Below, piece by piece: positions 31,790-43,112 of a DNA stretch of 64,000 nt. The stretch's first letter is position 1. The number at the start of each line of letters is the position of its first letter. The notes below the pieces were generated by a model that did not search any database, had not been told where the DNA came from, and saw only the letters and a program-made list of their open reading frames with translations. Position numbers and translations under genes: made by a program. Origin of the DNA: Skeletonema tropicum (Eukaryota > Bacillariophyta > Thalassiosirophyceae > Thalassiosirales > Thalassiosiraceae); contig CM074133.1 in NCBI GenBank assembly GCA_037178625.1, positions 2,108,001-2,172,000 of the forward strand. Reading direction: 5' to 3'.

Positions 31790-32302
31790 TCAAACTGTGT
31801 CATCGTTTTCAATCAGGAAGTCAGAGCTCTCCACTTGAACACGGCGCTTCACCTTCTTCCGGTAGTTTCTAAGTTGCGTCAATAGTGCCCAAATAACAAT
31901 AATGAGAGGCAAAAACTTGTCAAACTCGTTGGGGTAAAAAAGGCCGATACCCAAGTATTCGGCAAGAATATAGCCAAAGATGAAGCCTAACTCGCCCAAA
32001 TCATCAAGTTCAAGTTCATCGTCGCTACGGAAACAGCTCCGGAAAGACAACGACCACGCAAATGCAATGATCAAACTTCCCACGATTGAAAAGAGAATAT
32101 GCTTCCACGCATTGACCGACGACAAATCCCCAAAGAAGAAAATGGAACAAATAGCCCAGCCTTGGTTGGATATCCACGCTGCAAGAGAGAGCAATGTACC
32201 GACGACGAAGGCAAGTATTCCTGTACAGGTAGTCCTTGGCTTTGGCTCCTGTTCGGTCGAAACATCAGATGTTGTAGGCACGGCAGTACAAAGTTCTGGC
32301 AT
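31790..32302 (-). CDS. Four-TM protein, tandem paralogue 2
   Basis: Start at 32302 (MPELCTAVPTTSDVSTEQE); an upstream in-frame ATG at 32419 gives a less convincing extension. Same architecture as paralogue 1: ILAFVVGTLLSLAAWI, WKHILFSIVGSLIIAFAWSL, acidic loop SDDELELDDLGELG, FIFGYILAEYLGIGLF, LIIVIWALL, then the basic LRNYRKKVKRR and an acidic end. This copy is unbroken, so it is the better model for the family. Spacing to paralogue 1 is about 300 bp. Function unknown. Confidence 0.65.
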   Translation of the reverse strand: MPELCTAVPTTSDVSTEQEPKPRTTCTGILAFVVGTLLSLAAWISNQGWAICSIFFFGDLSSVNAWKHILFSIVGSLIIAFAWSLSFRSCFRSDDELELDDLGELGFIFGYILAEYLGIGLFYPNEFDKFLPLIIVIWALLTQLRNYRKKVKRRVQVESSDFLIENDDTV

Positions 32303-32537
32303 GGTAGAGCAATGAATCAAAGCAATGTCTGTGGGACTGGGCCGAGAGTGATTGATCTTTAAAATCAACACTGTACTAGTACGATTGCTTAGGTAGGTGC
32401 GAATCTGAAATCTGGGCAATGAACATCAAACATCACCTGTCACCTGCAAGCACCATGTACCATGATGAGCCATGACAATGTTGTGGTTGTGGTAGAGCAC
32501 AGGTAGAACTTAGATAGAACACAAAAGGGCCTCTACC

Positions 32538-33797
32538 ATGCTACCAACACTCCAAAAGGTGGTGCGTCTTGCACACCGGCCTACAGCAGAGATCAACCCA
32601 TCCTACCATTTACCCCTCACCTATGAAAAAGTACCAAATTTCCCCGATGATGATGGCAATAAAACACCTCTCGTTCTCCTCCATCGGCTGTATCTTTCGA
32701 TCGACCCTGCCATGCGTGGATGGATGAGCAGTGCTAGATCGTATCTTCCACCTGTGCCGATAAATGGGGTCATGCGTGGTGCAACATTAAGTGAAGTTAT
32801 TGCAGTGAGGGGTACATCCAGATTGAAAGTAGGTGATGTTGTCTCAGGAGTTTGCAGGTGAAGCAGGCGGATGGCAAGAGTATGCCGTTGTTTCAGCAAG
32901 AAGCGTAAGAAAGATTGAGACTTGGTCCGAGCTTTGCAGTGATAGCAATAATCAAATTCCAAAGGAGCTCCCTTTGACTATCCATTTGAGCATATTGGGG
33001 ACTACAGGGCTGACTGCTTACTTTGGATTCATACGTGTAGGCTGCCCGCGTTTACCATCTGAAACCAAGCGACCAGAGGTAGTATTGGTAAACGCTGCAG
33101 CTGGTGCCGTCGGAAGTATAGTTTGTCAAATTGCGAAGAATGTTTACGGTTGTAAAGTTATTGGTGTTGCAGGAAGTGATGCGAAATGTAGGTTGCTAAT
33201 GGATGATTTGAAATGCTGTGATGCAGTTATCAATTACAGAGAAATGGAGAATGAGGTGACAAGCAACGCAACAACATCAGATCCAGCTGACTTGTTTGCA
33301 CTGAAATCGGCCGAATTCCAAAAGAGGCTGAGAAGAGTACTGAAAAAGATCGATGCCAAATCACTTAGACATTGTTTTCGACAATGTGGGAGGCTATCAA
33401 TTGAATGAATGCTTATCTCGATTGAACTATTTTGCGCGAGTGGCAATATGTGGAGCTATTTCAGGTTACAACAATGATTTGACGAAACAACAGACTGATA
33501 ACACTGTGTCACAAACAGGTACTATACATGAAGCATGGCATGTCCATCATTTCTCTAAGAGCGAAGATACAAGGTTTCATTGTACTTGATTACATAAAGG
33601 AGTGGTCAAAAGCAAAGAAAGACCTGGCACGATGGGTCCTGGAAGGAAAGATACGTTATCAGGAAGAAGATATACGTGATGGCTTGGAAAATGCACCATC
33701 TGCGTTGGTGGATCTATTCAAAGGTCAAAATAATGGCAAGCTAATTGTTAAAGTTGGAGAGCGGCTGGTGAAAAAGAAAGAAGTGTCTAGATTGTAA
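32538..33797 (+). CDS. Zinc-independent MDR oxidoreductase, PTGR/2-alkenal reductase-like
   Basis: Start MLPTLQKVVRLAHRPT at 32538. Family landmarks in order: LYLSIDPAMRGWMSS, LKVGDVVSG, GGWQEYAVVSA, LGTTGLTAYFGFIRVG, VLVNAAAGAVGSIVCQIAK (nucleotide-binding loop), KVIGVAGSDAKCRLL, LDIVFDNVGGYQLNECLSRL, RVAICGAISGYNN and IQGFIVLDYIKEW, ending NNGKLIVKVGERL. These are typical of NADPH-dependent prostaglandin or alkenal double-bond reductases, which detoxify reactive carbonyls. Three frame changes (about 32850, 33350 and 33535) interrupt the sequence; in each case the conserved sequence resumes within a few residues, so single-base indels are likely. Length without them matches the family (about 400 residues). 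Confidence 0.8.
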
Positions 33798-33930
33798 TAG
33801 TACAATCTCATGTCTAATCATTATCTATGTATCTATGCATTATGCGTTACACTCAACAGGAAAACGACAGATCTTCCAAAGATCTGGTGTTTTCAACTGT
33901 GCGCATGGTTCGCTCCTGGCAGTTTCAGAC

Positions 33931-34833
33931 TCAACTCTTTCGGCAACCACCAAAGAAGAAGAATTTCATAAAGAACGACTGCTTGCTACGTGCGTTGCGT
34001 ACATTGCCATTATCACTCTCTTCTGCTCCCGAAAGATCAAAAACTTCACCAACGACAGATTCATCAACGACTGATTCACCAACGACTGATTCAACAGTCG
34101 AGTCCTCCTCGACGATAAATGCCATATTTTGGTTTTGATCTCCTACATCCACACCACTTCTTCTATTCAAATCATCACTGTCGGAGTAGAATATTGCCTT
34201 TTCCAAGGAATCCAATCGAAGCCCCAACGATTCAAGTTGTTCACGCAAAGCGATTGAAATTTCTGCATCATTTTGCAACGATTCATTGGGGCTATCTTCG
34301 CGAGAATCATCATCGGCCACTTCATAGGGCGTCGTGTTTGCATCCTGAGCAATCGGTTCCTCATCACCACGGTCAATCATCAAAGCCGGCACCGACATGC
34401 GGGAGATATCAACCGACCAGTCCGACATTCCTGGAATGTCAAGAGTTTCATTGTCCTCGCTACTTTTCACTGGAGAAATAGAGGGGAATCTTCCTCGCTT
34501 CTTGAGGGGCATCTTCGACGGTGTTGCCCCGAGACGTCCATCGTCGTCGCTCTCCGCATCGCTCTCAGCATTGTAGCTGTAACTATAGCTGTCATCGCAA
34601 GATGAGGCAGCAGAGCGATTGTTGTCGAACGAGAGTAAAATGGATGAGAGCGATACGCCATCGAGAATCGAGCTTTCTTGAATAGGTTGATTCTTCTTGG
34701 CCTCGGCCTCAGCGAGTTGTTCGTAGGCATAGGGCGCTCCGTACGGGATGGAGCGCTGTAGTACTGGTTTCTTATTGCTGCTTGACACAGTCATCGTTGC
34801 CACCGTTGTCTTTGTAAAATGATCTCTTCTCAT
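33931..34833 (-). CDS. Acidic Ser-rich hypothetical protein
   Basis: Open frame of 300 codons, no homologue recognised. The N-terminus has basic and Tyr residues (SIPYGAPYAYEQLAEAEAKK), the middle is Ser/Asp-rich (SYSYSYNAESDAESDDDG) with SP sites and KKRGRFPSISP, then a probable coiled coil (ISIALREQLESLGLRLDSLEKAI). Near the end a short peptide repeat (ESVVGESVVDESVVGE) corresponds to a tandem DNA repeat of about 15 bp at 34045-34095. It closes with a Phe-rich, basic end (FFMKFFFFGGCRKS). Likely intracellular and phosphorylated; function unknown. Confidence 0.5.
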   Translation of the reverse strand: MRRDHFTKTTVATMTVSSSNKKPVLQRSIPYGAPYAYEQLAEAEAKKNQPIQESSILDGVSLSSILLSFDNNRSAASSCDDSYSYSYNAESDAESDDDGRLGATPSKMPLKKRGRFPSISPVKSSEDNETLDIPGMSDWSVDISRMSVPALMIDRGDEEPIAQDANTTPYEVADDDSREDSPNESLQNDAEISIALREQLESLGLRLDSLEKAIFYSDSDDLNRRSGVDVGDQNQNMAFIVEEDSTVESVVGESVVDESVVGEVFDLSGAEESDNGNVRNARSKQSFFMKFFFFGGCRKS

Positions 34834-35345
34834 TCGACGGCGTGCGCGTGAGTGAATGAAAGAAAAATATTCTACGTAAATGAGAATACCATACCTTACC
34901 GTACTTATTTACCAATTTCTATCCAAGAAATTGTACGTGATAGAGAATGCGTGACGCTCATGAGCATCCGATCTGGGGCTCGAATAACTCCTCTTTACCA
35001 GCTAAAGGGCTCAGTGACGGGAGCTCATTGTCCGATCCAGCTGCTCACTCTCTATGCAGAAATAAAAGTTCGAAGTACATAAGTAATGATCAAGAGTATT
35101 TTGAACCCAACTTCTCCGCTCAGCTGATCCAATCCCACTTTGAGTCAACTAGGTACAGATTGGTTTGCGTACACCTAAGTATTGCCTCAAGGGTATGTGC
35201 ACATTGCAAATGACACATTTTATTTGTCTTGGAGACGTATGGACATAGACACTCTACCATATATGGTTGATTTTATCGTATTCGTATCACTTTACACGAC
35301 TGTAAAACATGCAAATGCATTCACCGCACCAACAGATTTCTCTCC
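34834..35345. other. Intergenic, 512 bp
   Basis: Upstream sequence of the acidic hypothetical gene and downstream sequence of the Merlin relic. No gene is supported. Confidence 0.35.
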
Positions 35346-36264
35346 TCAAACATCAGCCTCATCATTAGGAATGGTCGGTACCTCTAACGCTGGCAAAGCA
35401 GGAGCAGCAATGACCTCCAACTCTTCCTGCGACGGCTGAAGCGGTTGCTGCTTGGGTTCCTTCCCCTTTACACCCTGCTGCTTCAAATGATACTTGCAAC
35501 ATGCAGTTCCATCTTCTAATACAAAAACCTTCTTGCTTTCATTGTCCGGATCATGGTCGTACTTGATTGTCTTCAATGACTCCACAAATGCTCCCCAAAG
35601 ATTATTTACGTTCAAATCACGCCACATTGCCGCAGAAAAGTGGTCATTGTGCGCTTTCTCATTCTTGCGTGCATACCTTGGGATATGAACCTTCATTTGC
35701 TGCTCAATCTGTTCAGGGTCACGATTCTCAAATGCAGGATTTGGAGAGGCATCGAGGCACCTCTTTCGCATGGGCACGGAACTTTCCAAAGAATTCTGTT
35801 ACCGTGGCACTGGAGCAGCCCAATTGTGCAATGACCGTAGATGCTGAACTCATAGATAGCCAAAATAATGCCATATAGAGTGCTTGGTGGAGAGGGACGC
35901 GAGACTTTTTCGAACAAGTGTCCCCTTCATCAATGATTGGCCCTTGCTACACCTGATAGATAGATGGGAGATGAACGATTTGTCAGCACGAAACATCTCT
36001 CGACCAGTTCATAATGCAATCATGATATCCATACTGCATACAAGTATTCACTCACCTATTGCATTTTATGTACTTGGGTGTCTTCTTGCCTTTATGGCGG
36101 AAGCCTTTGTATCCACAGTGAGCGCAGATAACCTCCTTTGGATTAGGAAAGACACCGCGTGCGGTAAGAAACGAGATTGCACTCTTTTCGTCTGGAACGA
36201 GACAGCAAATATCCATAAAGGATGGGATAGACGAGGATGCTTTGTGGCGCTTGGTATCAGCTAG
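35346..36264 (-). pseudogene. Merlin/IS1595-like transposase relic, copy B
   Basis: Minus-strand pieces in order: TKRHKASSSIPSFMDICCLVPD..AISFLTARGVF, zinc-ribbon ICAHCGYKGFRHKGKKTPK then IKCNR. A clean GT-AG intron follows (36054 down to about 35958, GTGAGT...TATCAG), then CSKGQSLMKGTLV. A frame change leads to VPLHQALYMALFWLSMSSAS and LGCSSATVTEFFGKFRA, and the tail has FSAAMWRDLNVNNLWGAFVESL. Copy A shows the same segments. CxxC ribbon plus a helix block ending in LGxSxxTV is the N-terminal layout of IS1595/Merlin transposases, but the DDE catalytic core is absent. There is no start codon in frame at the 5' side. Either a decayed transposon or a domesticated zinc-ribbon gene. Confidence 0.55.
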
Positions 36265-37247
36265 GTTGACTTTCCTCCATGAATTGACGATTTACTACTG
36301 TTGATGAATGCTCCTCGGCAACACTCTCACCTGCCTTGCGCTTTCCTCCTTTCTTCTTCTGATTGGGGTTGATATCAATTATAGCCTCTGCAACACCAAT
36401 GATATCTGATCCAGTCTCCATGAAATCTTCTATCGGCGGAAGAGCAGGCGGTTCACCACCCTGCGCTACACCTGTCGTAGGCAGCTGCAGATGCTGCTGC
36501 GGCGGCGGCAGCTGTTGTAGCAGCTGCAACAGCCGCGGTAGCAGCCGCCACTTCAGTGGCATCCACCTGGTGCCGCAGCTTCCTTCACAACCTTGAAACC
36601 CTCCTTCGAATCATACGTCACTCTCTTGAGACAGCCCAAAAACGCTTCCCACATACTTTCACTATGCATTTGGACGCCAAATCGCCAAGGCCTTGCAGAT
36701 CATCTGCTTCCTTTCTTCTTCTTCTCGGCATCCTTATCAATGAGCAGTAGTACTAGTACCAGTAGCCGCAGGCTGCTGCATCGACATGATCCTCAGCCTT
36801 GAATGCACCATCTACCTCCAGTACCTTACGTATCATTTGACGAAACAACTGATAAAATTCATTCACAGTCTTCGATGAGCAATGAAGTTGAGACACCACA
36901 GTCGCCGCCGGAGATTGAAACAAGAAGAACACGGCAATGTAAAGTATTTGATGCAATGGCATTTTCGTATTTGCAAAGACGGTCTTGACCACTAGTGATT
37001 GAGATTTGCCGCAATCCTTCTTGTTGCATTTGAGTGATTTGGGTGTGGCCTTGGACTTGCGTCGGCATCCGTGGTATCCACATGCAACGCAGTTGACTTC
37101 TTCGGCAGCTGTGAGGATGCCGTGTGAAACTAGAAAGGCGATAGCCGATTCTTCATTGGGGAATTGTTGACAGGCATCCTTGATGGATGGGATGGATGCT
37201 GTAACGTGCCTCTTGGTTTGGGATCGGTCGTATTTTCCCTTGGGCAT
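36257..37247 (-). pseudogene. Merlin/IS1595-like transposase relic, copy A
   Basis: An intact first frame of 164 codons (37247-36753) starts MPKGKYDRSQTKRHVTAS and includes ESAIAFLVSHGIL, the zinc ribbon VNCVACGYHGCRRK..LKCNKKDCGKS, VVKTVFANTKMPLHQILYIA and LHCSSKTVNEFYQLFRQMIRK, closely paralleling copy B. It stops after VDAAACGYWY. Downstream the homology goes on in other frames (MWEAFLGCLKRVTYD parallels LWGAFVESLKTIKYD of copy B), then an alanine/glutamine-coding GCTGCT/CAGCTG tract (36480-36550) and PNQKKKGGKRKAGESVAEEH. The two copies are tandem in the same orientation. At 36299-36314 the string CTGTTGATGAATGCTC equals part of the fold-back element's terminus. No catalytic DDE domain. 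Confidence 0.55.
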
Positions 37248-38001
37248 GATCGACGCAGTATGTTTTGATGATGCTGATGATTAGTTCTTGTCGATACAGT
37301 GACACAGTGAGGGGCAGGGGCAGTCCTGTAAGTGAACAAATAATCTGCAGAGAATAGAGTACACAGCGGGAGAATGAGTTAGCATGCATTTGAGATGATA
37401 AAGGCGTGAACGATGCATGGCAGCATTGGTGCATCCTGCCCCAAAAGCATCATGAGCGATGCACAATAGCGTTGCAAAAGAGGCTTCTTCATGATACACA
37501 TCATGCGCTGTGACACCCAACGAACGCCGCAGATTTCCACCGCCATCATCCCGCCGCAAACAGGAGAGACGACACCACCGCCCACCGCTGGCCGGATGTT
37601 CTTGATCTTGATCACGCACCTGATGTCCTCTTGCTCTTGGCTGATAGCGATGTAGGTTGCAGCTCTCCACAACCACACCGATAACGTTTTGAATGAGTGC
37701 GGGTGCGTTGAGGGGCTAGCAGTCCAAAAATGTCATCGTGGAGGGCACGGCTGCGTTCGTTTCTTGGCAAACATAGGAGGGAAATGTACAAGTAAACCTA
37801 CGTATTTGTATGTGTTCAAGATTACGTAAATGAAAATGGGTGACGTCACCTTTCTTGCATTCATCTCCTCTGACATCAAAGCTGCCTTCACTTGAAGACA
37901 CCTCGCAGTTAGATACCTACCACCATACAATCATGTGATAATCACACGCCGCTGGCCGCTACCGCGACGGAAACTTCAGCGCCCTCATTAGTAACAAATA
38001 A
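37248..38001. other. Intergenic, 754 bp
   Basis: Minus-strand open stretches at 37281-37676 show no family resemblance, and I treat them as chance. The right end (37930-38001) is probably the promoter and leader of the BTB gene. Confidence 0.35.
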
Positions 38002-39613
38002 ATGCATCAAGACGACCGTCGAAACACCAAGATGTCGTCTGCCGAAGAAGCCTCTGACTCAACTGGATCCACCGATGGTGATTACCAAACTTCTACACGT
38101 GATATACTCTCTGACATCCATTCCCTGTTGAACGACGAAGAATTATCTGACGTTCATCTAATCCCAGAATCAACAGATGGTAATGACACCATCACAGCAG
38201 TACCTGCCATCAAAGCACTCCTAGCGGCACGGTCACCAGTTTTCCGAAGATGTCTGTACGGAGAATGGAAAGAAACTCAATCGAATCACAACAACGAGGA
38301 TGACGTGTTACAAGTAAAGTTAGATTATACAGGTCGAGTGCTGCAGTTGTTGGTGGAGTTTTGTTTCACGGATAAATTGGCAAGTTTAACCGACAATACT
38401 GCGAAGAACAATAGCACGCTGGAAGAAAAGGTTCGATTACTCACTCAACTCAATGGTGCTGCACACTACTTCGATATACCCAAATTGGAACAGGACATTC
38501 AAACTCACTTAAATGTCATGATGTCACAACACCCATCATTGGCATGCGCTGTATTAGATGAAGCAAGTAAGGTACCTTCAGGAGAACAGCTTGGATTACT
38601 GGCGATGGAACGTATTCAAGATCTACCAAAAGCGTCGTTGTTGCTTTGGAATCATAACCATCATCAACAAAATAGTCACGGCAACATTGCATCCACCATT
38701 AACAATGCTGCAAATAACGCCTATAATGGATGTGGCTGGGGAGAACGCGGTGGAGTGAGCGCATTGAATGCTGCGTTGTTAGAGCAAGTTATTTTTGATG
38801 ATCAATCGTCGGCAAGTGAGCTTACCAAGTTTTTATGTCTTCAAAAATGGGTTGAGGAGTGTCGGCATATTGTATCGCTTGATGACTTTGAACTACCAAG
38901 AAAGATGGAAGATAGCACAGATGATAATGCTGGTGAGGAGAAGGAAGATGAAATTCTCGCCTCTCGTACTCCAAAGCTGAAGCATTCGTACGCTGAAAAG
39001 GCTGGTGCATCGGCTCCCCCACCTCCTACTTACAATGGATGACGCCTTATCAGATGGCCAGCATGAACAGAGGTTGATCATTGCACGTCATCTTGCCGAA
39101 AAGATTGATTTGTCACTCATCCCTGCAAGCGATTTAGCATCGACTATTACCGAATCTAACCTCATCTCAAGTCATGATTTATATAAAGCCTACCGCCTTC
39201 AGGCGTTGACTGCTGAACGGTCCAAAGCTACAGTGTTTGTAGAGGGAGCTGGTCTTGCGGAAGTGAATGGAAGATACATCCAAGGTGGTGTGCATGAAGG
39301 TACACCCATGTATAACAAAGAGGGGGTTTGGAGAGGTCGTGAGGAGGTATTCCGTATCTTCTTGTGTACCTTTTCGAATGGCAATAGGAGTTGGTCTCTG
39401 TCGATTGTTCCCAAAGGAAAAGCTCCTGGAAAAACGACTGATATTGATTTTTACGAGTGTCCAGTAAGCTATGGTAAGAGCGGCGGGCTGGGTGGTCCAC
39501 TGTTTGGAGGGTCTGATAATACTATTCCAAACAAGGGTTGGAAACTTGTGAGCTATGGACAATCTCCTGTGCCCAAGTTTTCCTTAGTTGGTGGCTGTTT
39601 GGAAGATGCTTGA
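38002..39613 (+). CDS. BTB/POZ domain protein (one frameshift)
   Basis: First ATG at 38002 (MHQDDRRNTKMSSAEEAS); the ATG at 38032 is equally possible. A BTB domain spans about residues 30-150: LLNDEELSDVHLI, KALLAARSPVFRRCLYGEWKE and LLVEFCFTDKL, then a helical BACK-like part (LTQLNGAAHYFDIPKLEQDI, ALLEQVIFDD..). One frame change near 39040 leads into DLSLIPASDLASTI and YKAYRLQAL, then a beta-rich C-terminal domain (VNGRYIQGGVHEGTPMYNKEG; WSLSIVPKG; DIDFYECPV; NKGWKLVSYGQSPVPKF). This BTB plus C-terminal layout recurs in microalgal proteins. BTB proteins commonly act as substrate adaptors of cullin-3 ubiquitin ligases, but that role is inference here. Confidence 0.7.
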
Positions 39614-39776
39614 TATGCATCATTTGTGTATAGAACCTGATTTTGTCCTTGTAATTGTAACTTTGCGTAACTTTTGTGTTTCATTAATTAATTATCAGTA
39701 GCCTCCATATATCACGCATGCCCTATTTTTTACAAGTTTCTATCTCACAACGCAACATTGCCACACAGTGATTTCC

Positions 39777-42073
39777 CTAAGTATGTTTGTTCCTCAACAC
39801 CTTGAAAGGCTTAGAAACATTACCCGAAATGGTAACTTTCATGGGAGCCTCTTTGCCTTGTTTCTCAAGTTGCACCGCCTTGAAATTTTCAGCCTCTTCA
39901 AACGGTGTGTATATTTCGTAGTTTCCGTGCTTGTTGGAGTGGAGATAGAGCACAGGCTTGTCAATGTTTTTAACCTGATCAATGACAGGCCAGAAGTATT
40001 CGCCCTGCTCCTCTGAGGGAGAAGAGTGACCAAATATAACAACGGCACGATACTGACTTTGCTCGTACTCTCTCATCTGCTCCTTCGTCCACATGACATT
40101 TCTCTCGTGCCTAGCAGTCATCTCCTCTGGCTCTGTGTCGGCATCAACAATATTAACACTCAGGAACAAAACACCCTTGTGCAAGAAGGCAAAATTCCCA
40201 GCCACAGATCCCTGATAACGCACGTCGAAATTGTGGTCCCAGTTCTTGTCAAATTGACGGAAATTATTGTTCCAATATCTCAAAGCTTCCTGAGCTGCAC
40301 CTTTACTGCCACAGGCAGCCCAATCCTTATCGCCAGTGATAACAAACATTGGGACAGGACATTCTTTTAGCACAGCTGCGGCACGCTCGAATCCATACTC
40401 TTCGCACTGAGACTGTTCACCCCCATTCGCATTGCCAAGATGGACCACAAATTCTGCATCCTTGGGAAGTTTTTCAAGATCTCGCGTAAGTTGTCGAAGG
40501 TCGGACACATCGTATGGTTCATCGGACAGGACGTAAAAATTCACAGCACTCCCAACGGGGTTCCCCTTCTGTACCAGCACTCCAACAATAGTCATGAATA
40601 AAACCATGAAAACAGAACCAATAAGAATATTTCTACGCTTCACACGAGCCTTTTCAGCCCGCACCAAACTCTGCGTAGTCCCATCATAATTCATTGAAAC
40701 ATCACTCCACATAGTCCCCTTAATCCATTGCCACACCCCTCCAAGATGCACACCCAACGAATACGATCGAGTATAATCAACATACTCTTCCCCACTACCA
40801 TCCATAGCGGCAGCCGATGCACGGTACAATCCACGAGCACTCTTGGTTTTCTCACGGGAGGCGTGCAAGTTGTCCATCTTGTTGAGCATGTGTTCTGAAT
40901 CCAACCCACCAGTGATTGCCATGAGTTGTCGCTCGACGGAGTAGCGGCTTGACCAGAGTGAGGGTGTATCTCCATCCTTCCCCTTTGCATTCGAGGGAGG
41001 GTAGTTATCTTCCTCATCATGAGAACCAATCGTAAACGTCCCATCGTATTTTGGAATGGAACTTTTCTCTGATGACTTGAATGTGTCCAACCCCGAAATA
41101 CTTGCCTGAATCTGTTTTCCCCCCGTGGTAATTTCAATTCCAGCCGATTCCTCCTCATCTAATTCTCGCATGGCCAATCCCCCTCCTGTGGTACGGAACA
41201 GTCCAGTTGTTCTGTTTGGGGAGGAGGGACTGAGATTGAGACTTTCATCGGCTAATTGGAGCATCTTCATCGCTTCACTTCGGACATCATCATAGCTTAC
41301 TCGAGAATCCGATTGTGCACGAGTTGAATTGCGATGATCCGGTGCCAACAAAGTGGAGAGACGCGACTTGACATAATCCGTGGTGGAACGATTGCTTGAA
41401 GGCGGAGGAGGAGGAGGGGATAGGGAGTTCCCATTGTCCTGAAGAGGATCATCTCTGTATGATTTCTTAGTCTCGGCTCTAGTAGGAGATGCTGTCTTTA
41501 ACCCGACATATTCATCATCGCACTTCTCAGCCTCATCATTGGCAATTCGGGTAGCCATATTCACCACCGCTGCAGAGGTGGCCTTCCTAGATTCTTCCAC
41601 CAAATCTTCCGTCTCGTATTGTGCCCACCGATCCGAACTGGTCGCGGCGGTGGTGTAACTACTATTGGTGGCAGAGCTGGTGCCACTCGCACCACTGGCC
41701 GAGCGCCAGGGACGGTCTCGGTTACTCGCGGAACTGCTGGTGCTAGTGCTTCGAGCGAGGTGGATGTCCTTCTCGAGATCATTCATTGCAGCTGTTGCAG
41801 CGGCGTGTTTCTTGCTTGCCTCTCGGATGGCACGAGATCCACTAAGTCCGCTCAGCTCGTCTTCATCGTCATAATCCCCTCGGCCATTAATTCCGCCCTT
41901 GGATTTGAAGGTGCTTCGTTTTTGTTGGTATCAGAGTTCTCGTCCTCTGATGGTGAGGACAGGGCGCCTCGGAGAGTTGCGTCGGAGAGATAGGAGGTGG
42001 TGGAGAAGCGGGATTTCGCTGAGATGCGGTGATGAGAGAGCTCGTGATCGTCGGAGGAGCGTGATCGATTCAT
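39777..42073 (-). CDS. Calcineurin-like phosphoesterase, membrane-anchored, degenerate motifs
   Basis: The true start is probably ATG at 42073 (MNRSRSSDDHELSHHRISAK); one frame change near 41860-41890 joins it to the 669-codon frame ending at 39777. About 400 Ser/Asp-rich disordered residues precede one membrane helix (ILIGSVFMVLFMTIVGVLV), then a metallophosphatase-like domain: FYVLSDEPYDVSDLRQL, VVHLGNANGGEQSQC, MFVITGDKDWAACG, FLHKGVLFLSVNIVD, AVVIFGHSSPS and LYLHSNKHGN. Compared with the canonical metal ligands (DxH, GD, GNHD/E, GHxH), several positions are changed (SDEP, GNAN, GDKDW, SNKH), so metal binding may be altered. Type II topology puts the domain in the secretory lumen or outside the cell. 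Substrate unknown. Confidence 0.7.
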
Positions 42074-42711
42074 GGTGGTCGTCGTGGCTGCTACTGAACC
42101 TTGTTTTATTCGCTGCTGGTGTTGTATTATGAGCTAACAACAATGATAAACTCCGTTCTCCGTTTATGTTTCATGTGCATCTTTTCACACTCTTGTTTCG
42201 CCAAGATGGCTTTTCAAAAAGCGACATTGCTCTTGTAAAGTAGCCTTTTTCTTGTAAAGATCAAATGTACTAAAGTCCAACGTATCAAGCTAGAAGGCCG
42301 TTAAACACTACTACATCCGTTAGATCGTTGCAGAAATTTGCAGGTCGTGAACCTTCCACTTCCTTCATTCCTACCTAAACCTAAACGAACATGAAACATC
42401 AGAAGTAATTTATGGGCTAAGAAAGGCTAAGAAGTAGGTGATAAAAGCGCTGCTGATAATGATTAGTAAGAGATGATGTAAATACTTGTTGACAACAATT
42501 TGGCTTTTCCAATATCAGAGCAATAAGCTCACGAATATGAACTCAACATTTGCTCTGAGAATGAACATCTTGGCAGGCAGACCCTGCACTTTTAGATTTG
42601 GCCTAGGATTAGAATTTTGAACGATAAATCTTCATTCATTGATTGTGAGGCACGAGATAGCAGAGTCGCAAATTATATATGCTCACAAAATAATGTATAC
42701 ATATCTACGTT
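42074..42711. promoter_or_regulatory. Divergent intergenic region, phosphoesterase / SAM-like gene
   Basis: There are 638 bp between divergent starts; AT-rich, no supported frame, presumed promoters of both genes. Confidence 0.35.
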
Positions 42712-43112
42712 ATGACTGCTCTACAGACAACATCGTCGCGGTTATCATCAGATGCAGATGAAGTTGAAATCGAGCCGCCACGCCTCCATCGCGATATGAT
42801 GTTAATCTGCGACATCTTTCGTATATCAGAACAATCTCGCCAAGCTCTTCGAAGTTTTGACTGCACTGTCCTTGAAGGTGAGAAACTTTCTAAATTACAT
42901 TAGTTGCGCACGTTCCCTTCCGCTTTATTCCTCGAGATGCACTGATATCATGATAACAAACAGACTTCAGTTTCATGACAGACGAAGATTTTGCAGAAAT
43001 GGTGTTACTGAGAGCAAGGATGAACACACCCATACCTCCTCTCCAGCAACGAAAGTTGCGAGTCTTGTTAAATTGGGTTACGGTCAATACAAATAGAAAC
43101 AAACTCATGTGA
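42712..43112 (+). CDS. Small SAM-like helical protein, two exons
   Basis: Exon 1 is 42712-42877 and exon 2 is 42964-43112, with an 86-bp GT-AG intron (GTGAGA...AACAG). Splicing yields 104 residues: MTALQTTSSRLSSDADEVEI, LICDIFRISEQSRQALRSFD, then across the junction VLEDFSFMTDEDFAEMVLL and LPPLQQ-like PIPPLQQRKLRVLLNWV, ending NTNRNKLM. The pattern (short helices, a D-F-x-x-L turn, closing R-x-L-x-x-L-x-x-W helix) is that of the small SAM-like domain often found in diatom genes. Function unknown. An open stretch at 43109-43354 could be a further exon, but no splice joins it convincingly. Confidence 0.55.

Noticed and set aside
34045..34095. Short tandem DNA repeat as regulatory array
   Set aside because: It is inside a coding frame and encodes the ESVVGESVVDESVVGE peptide repeat.
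37281..37676. 131-codon minus-strand frame between Merlin relic A and the BTB gene
   Set aside because: Cys/His/Arg mix without pattern, no family, no splice link.
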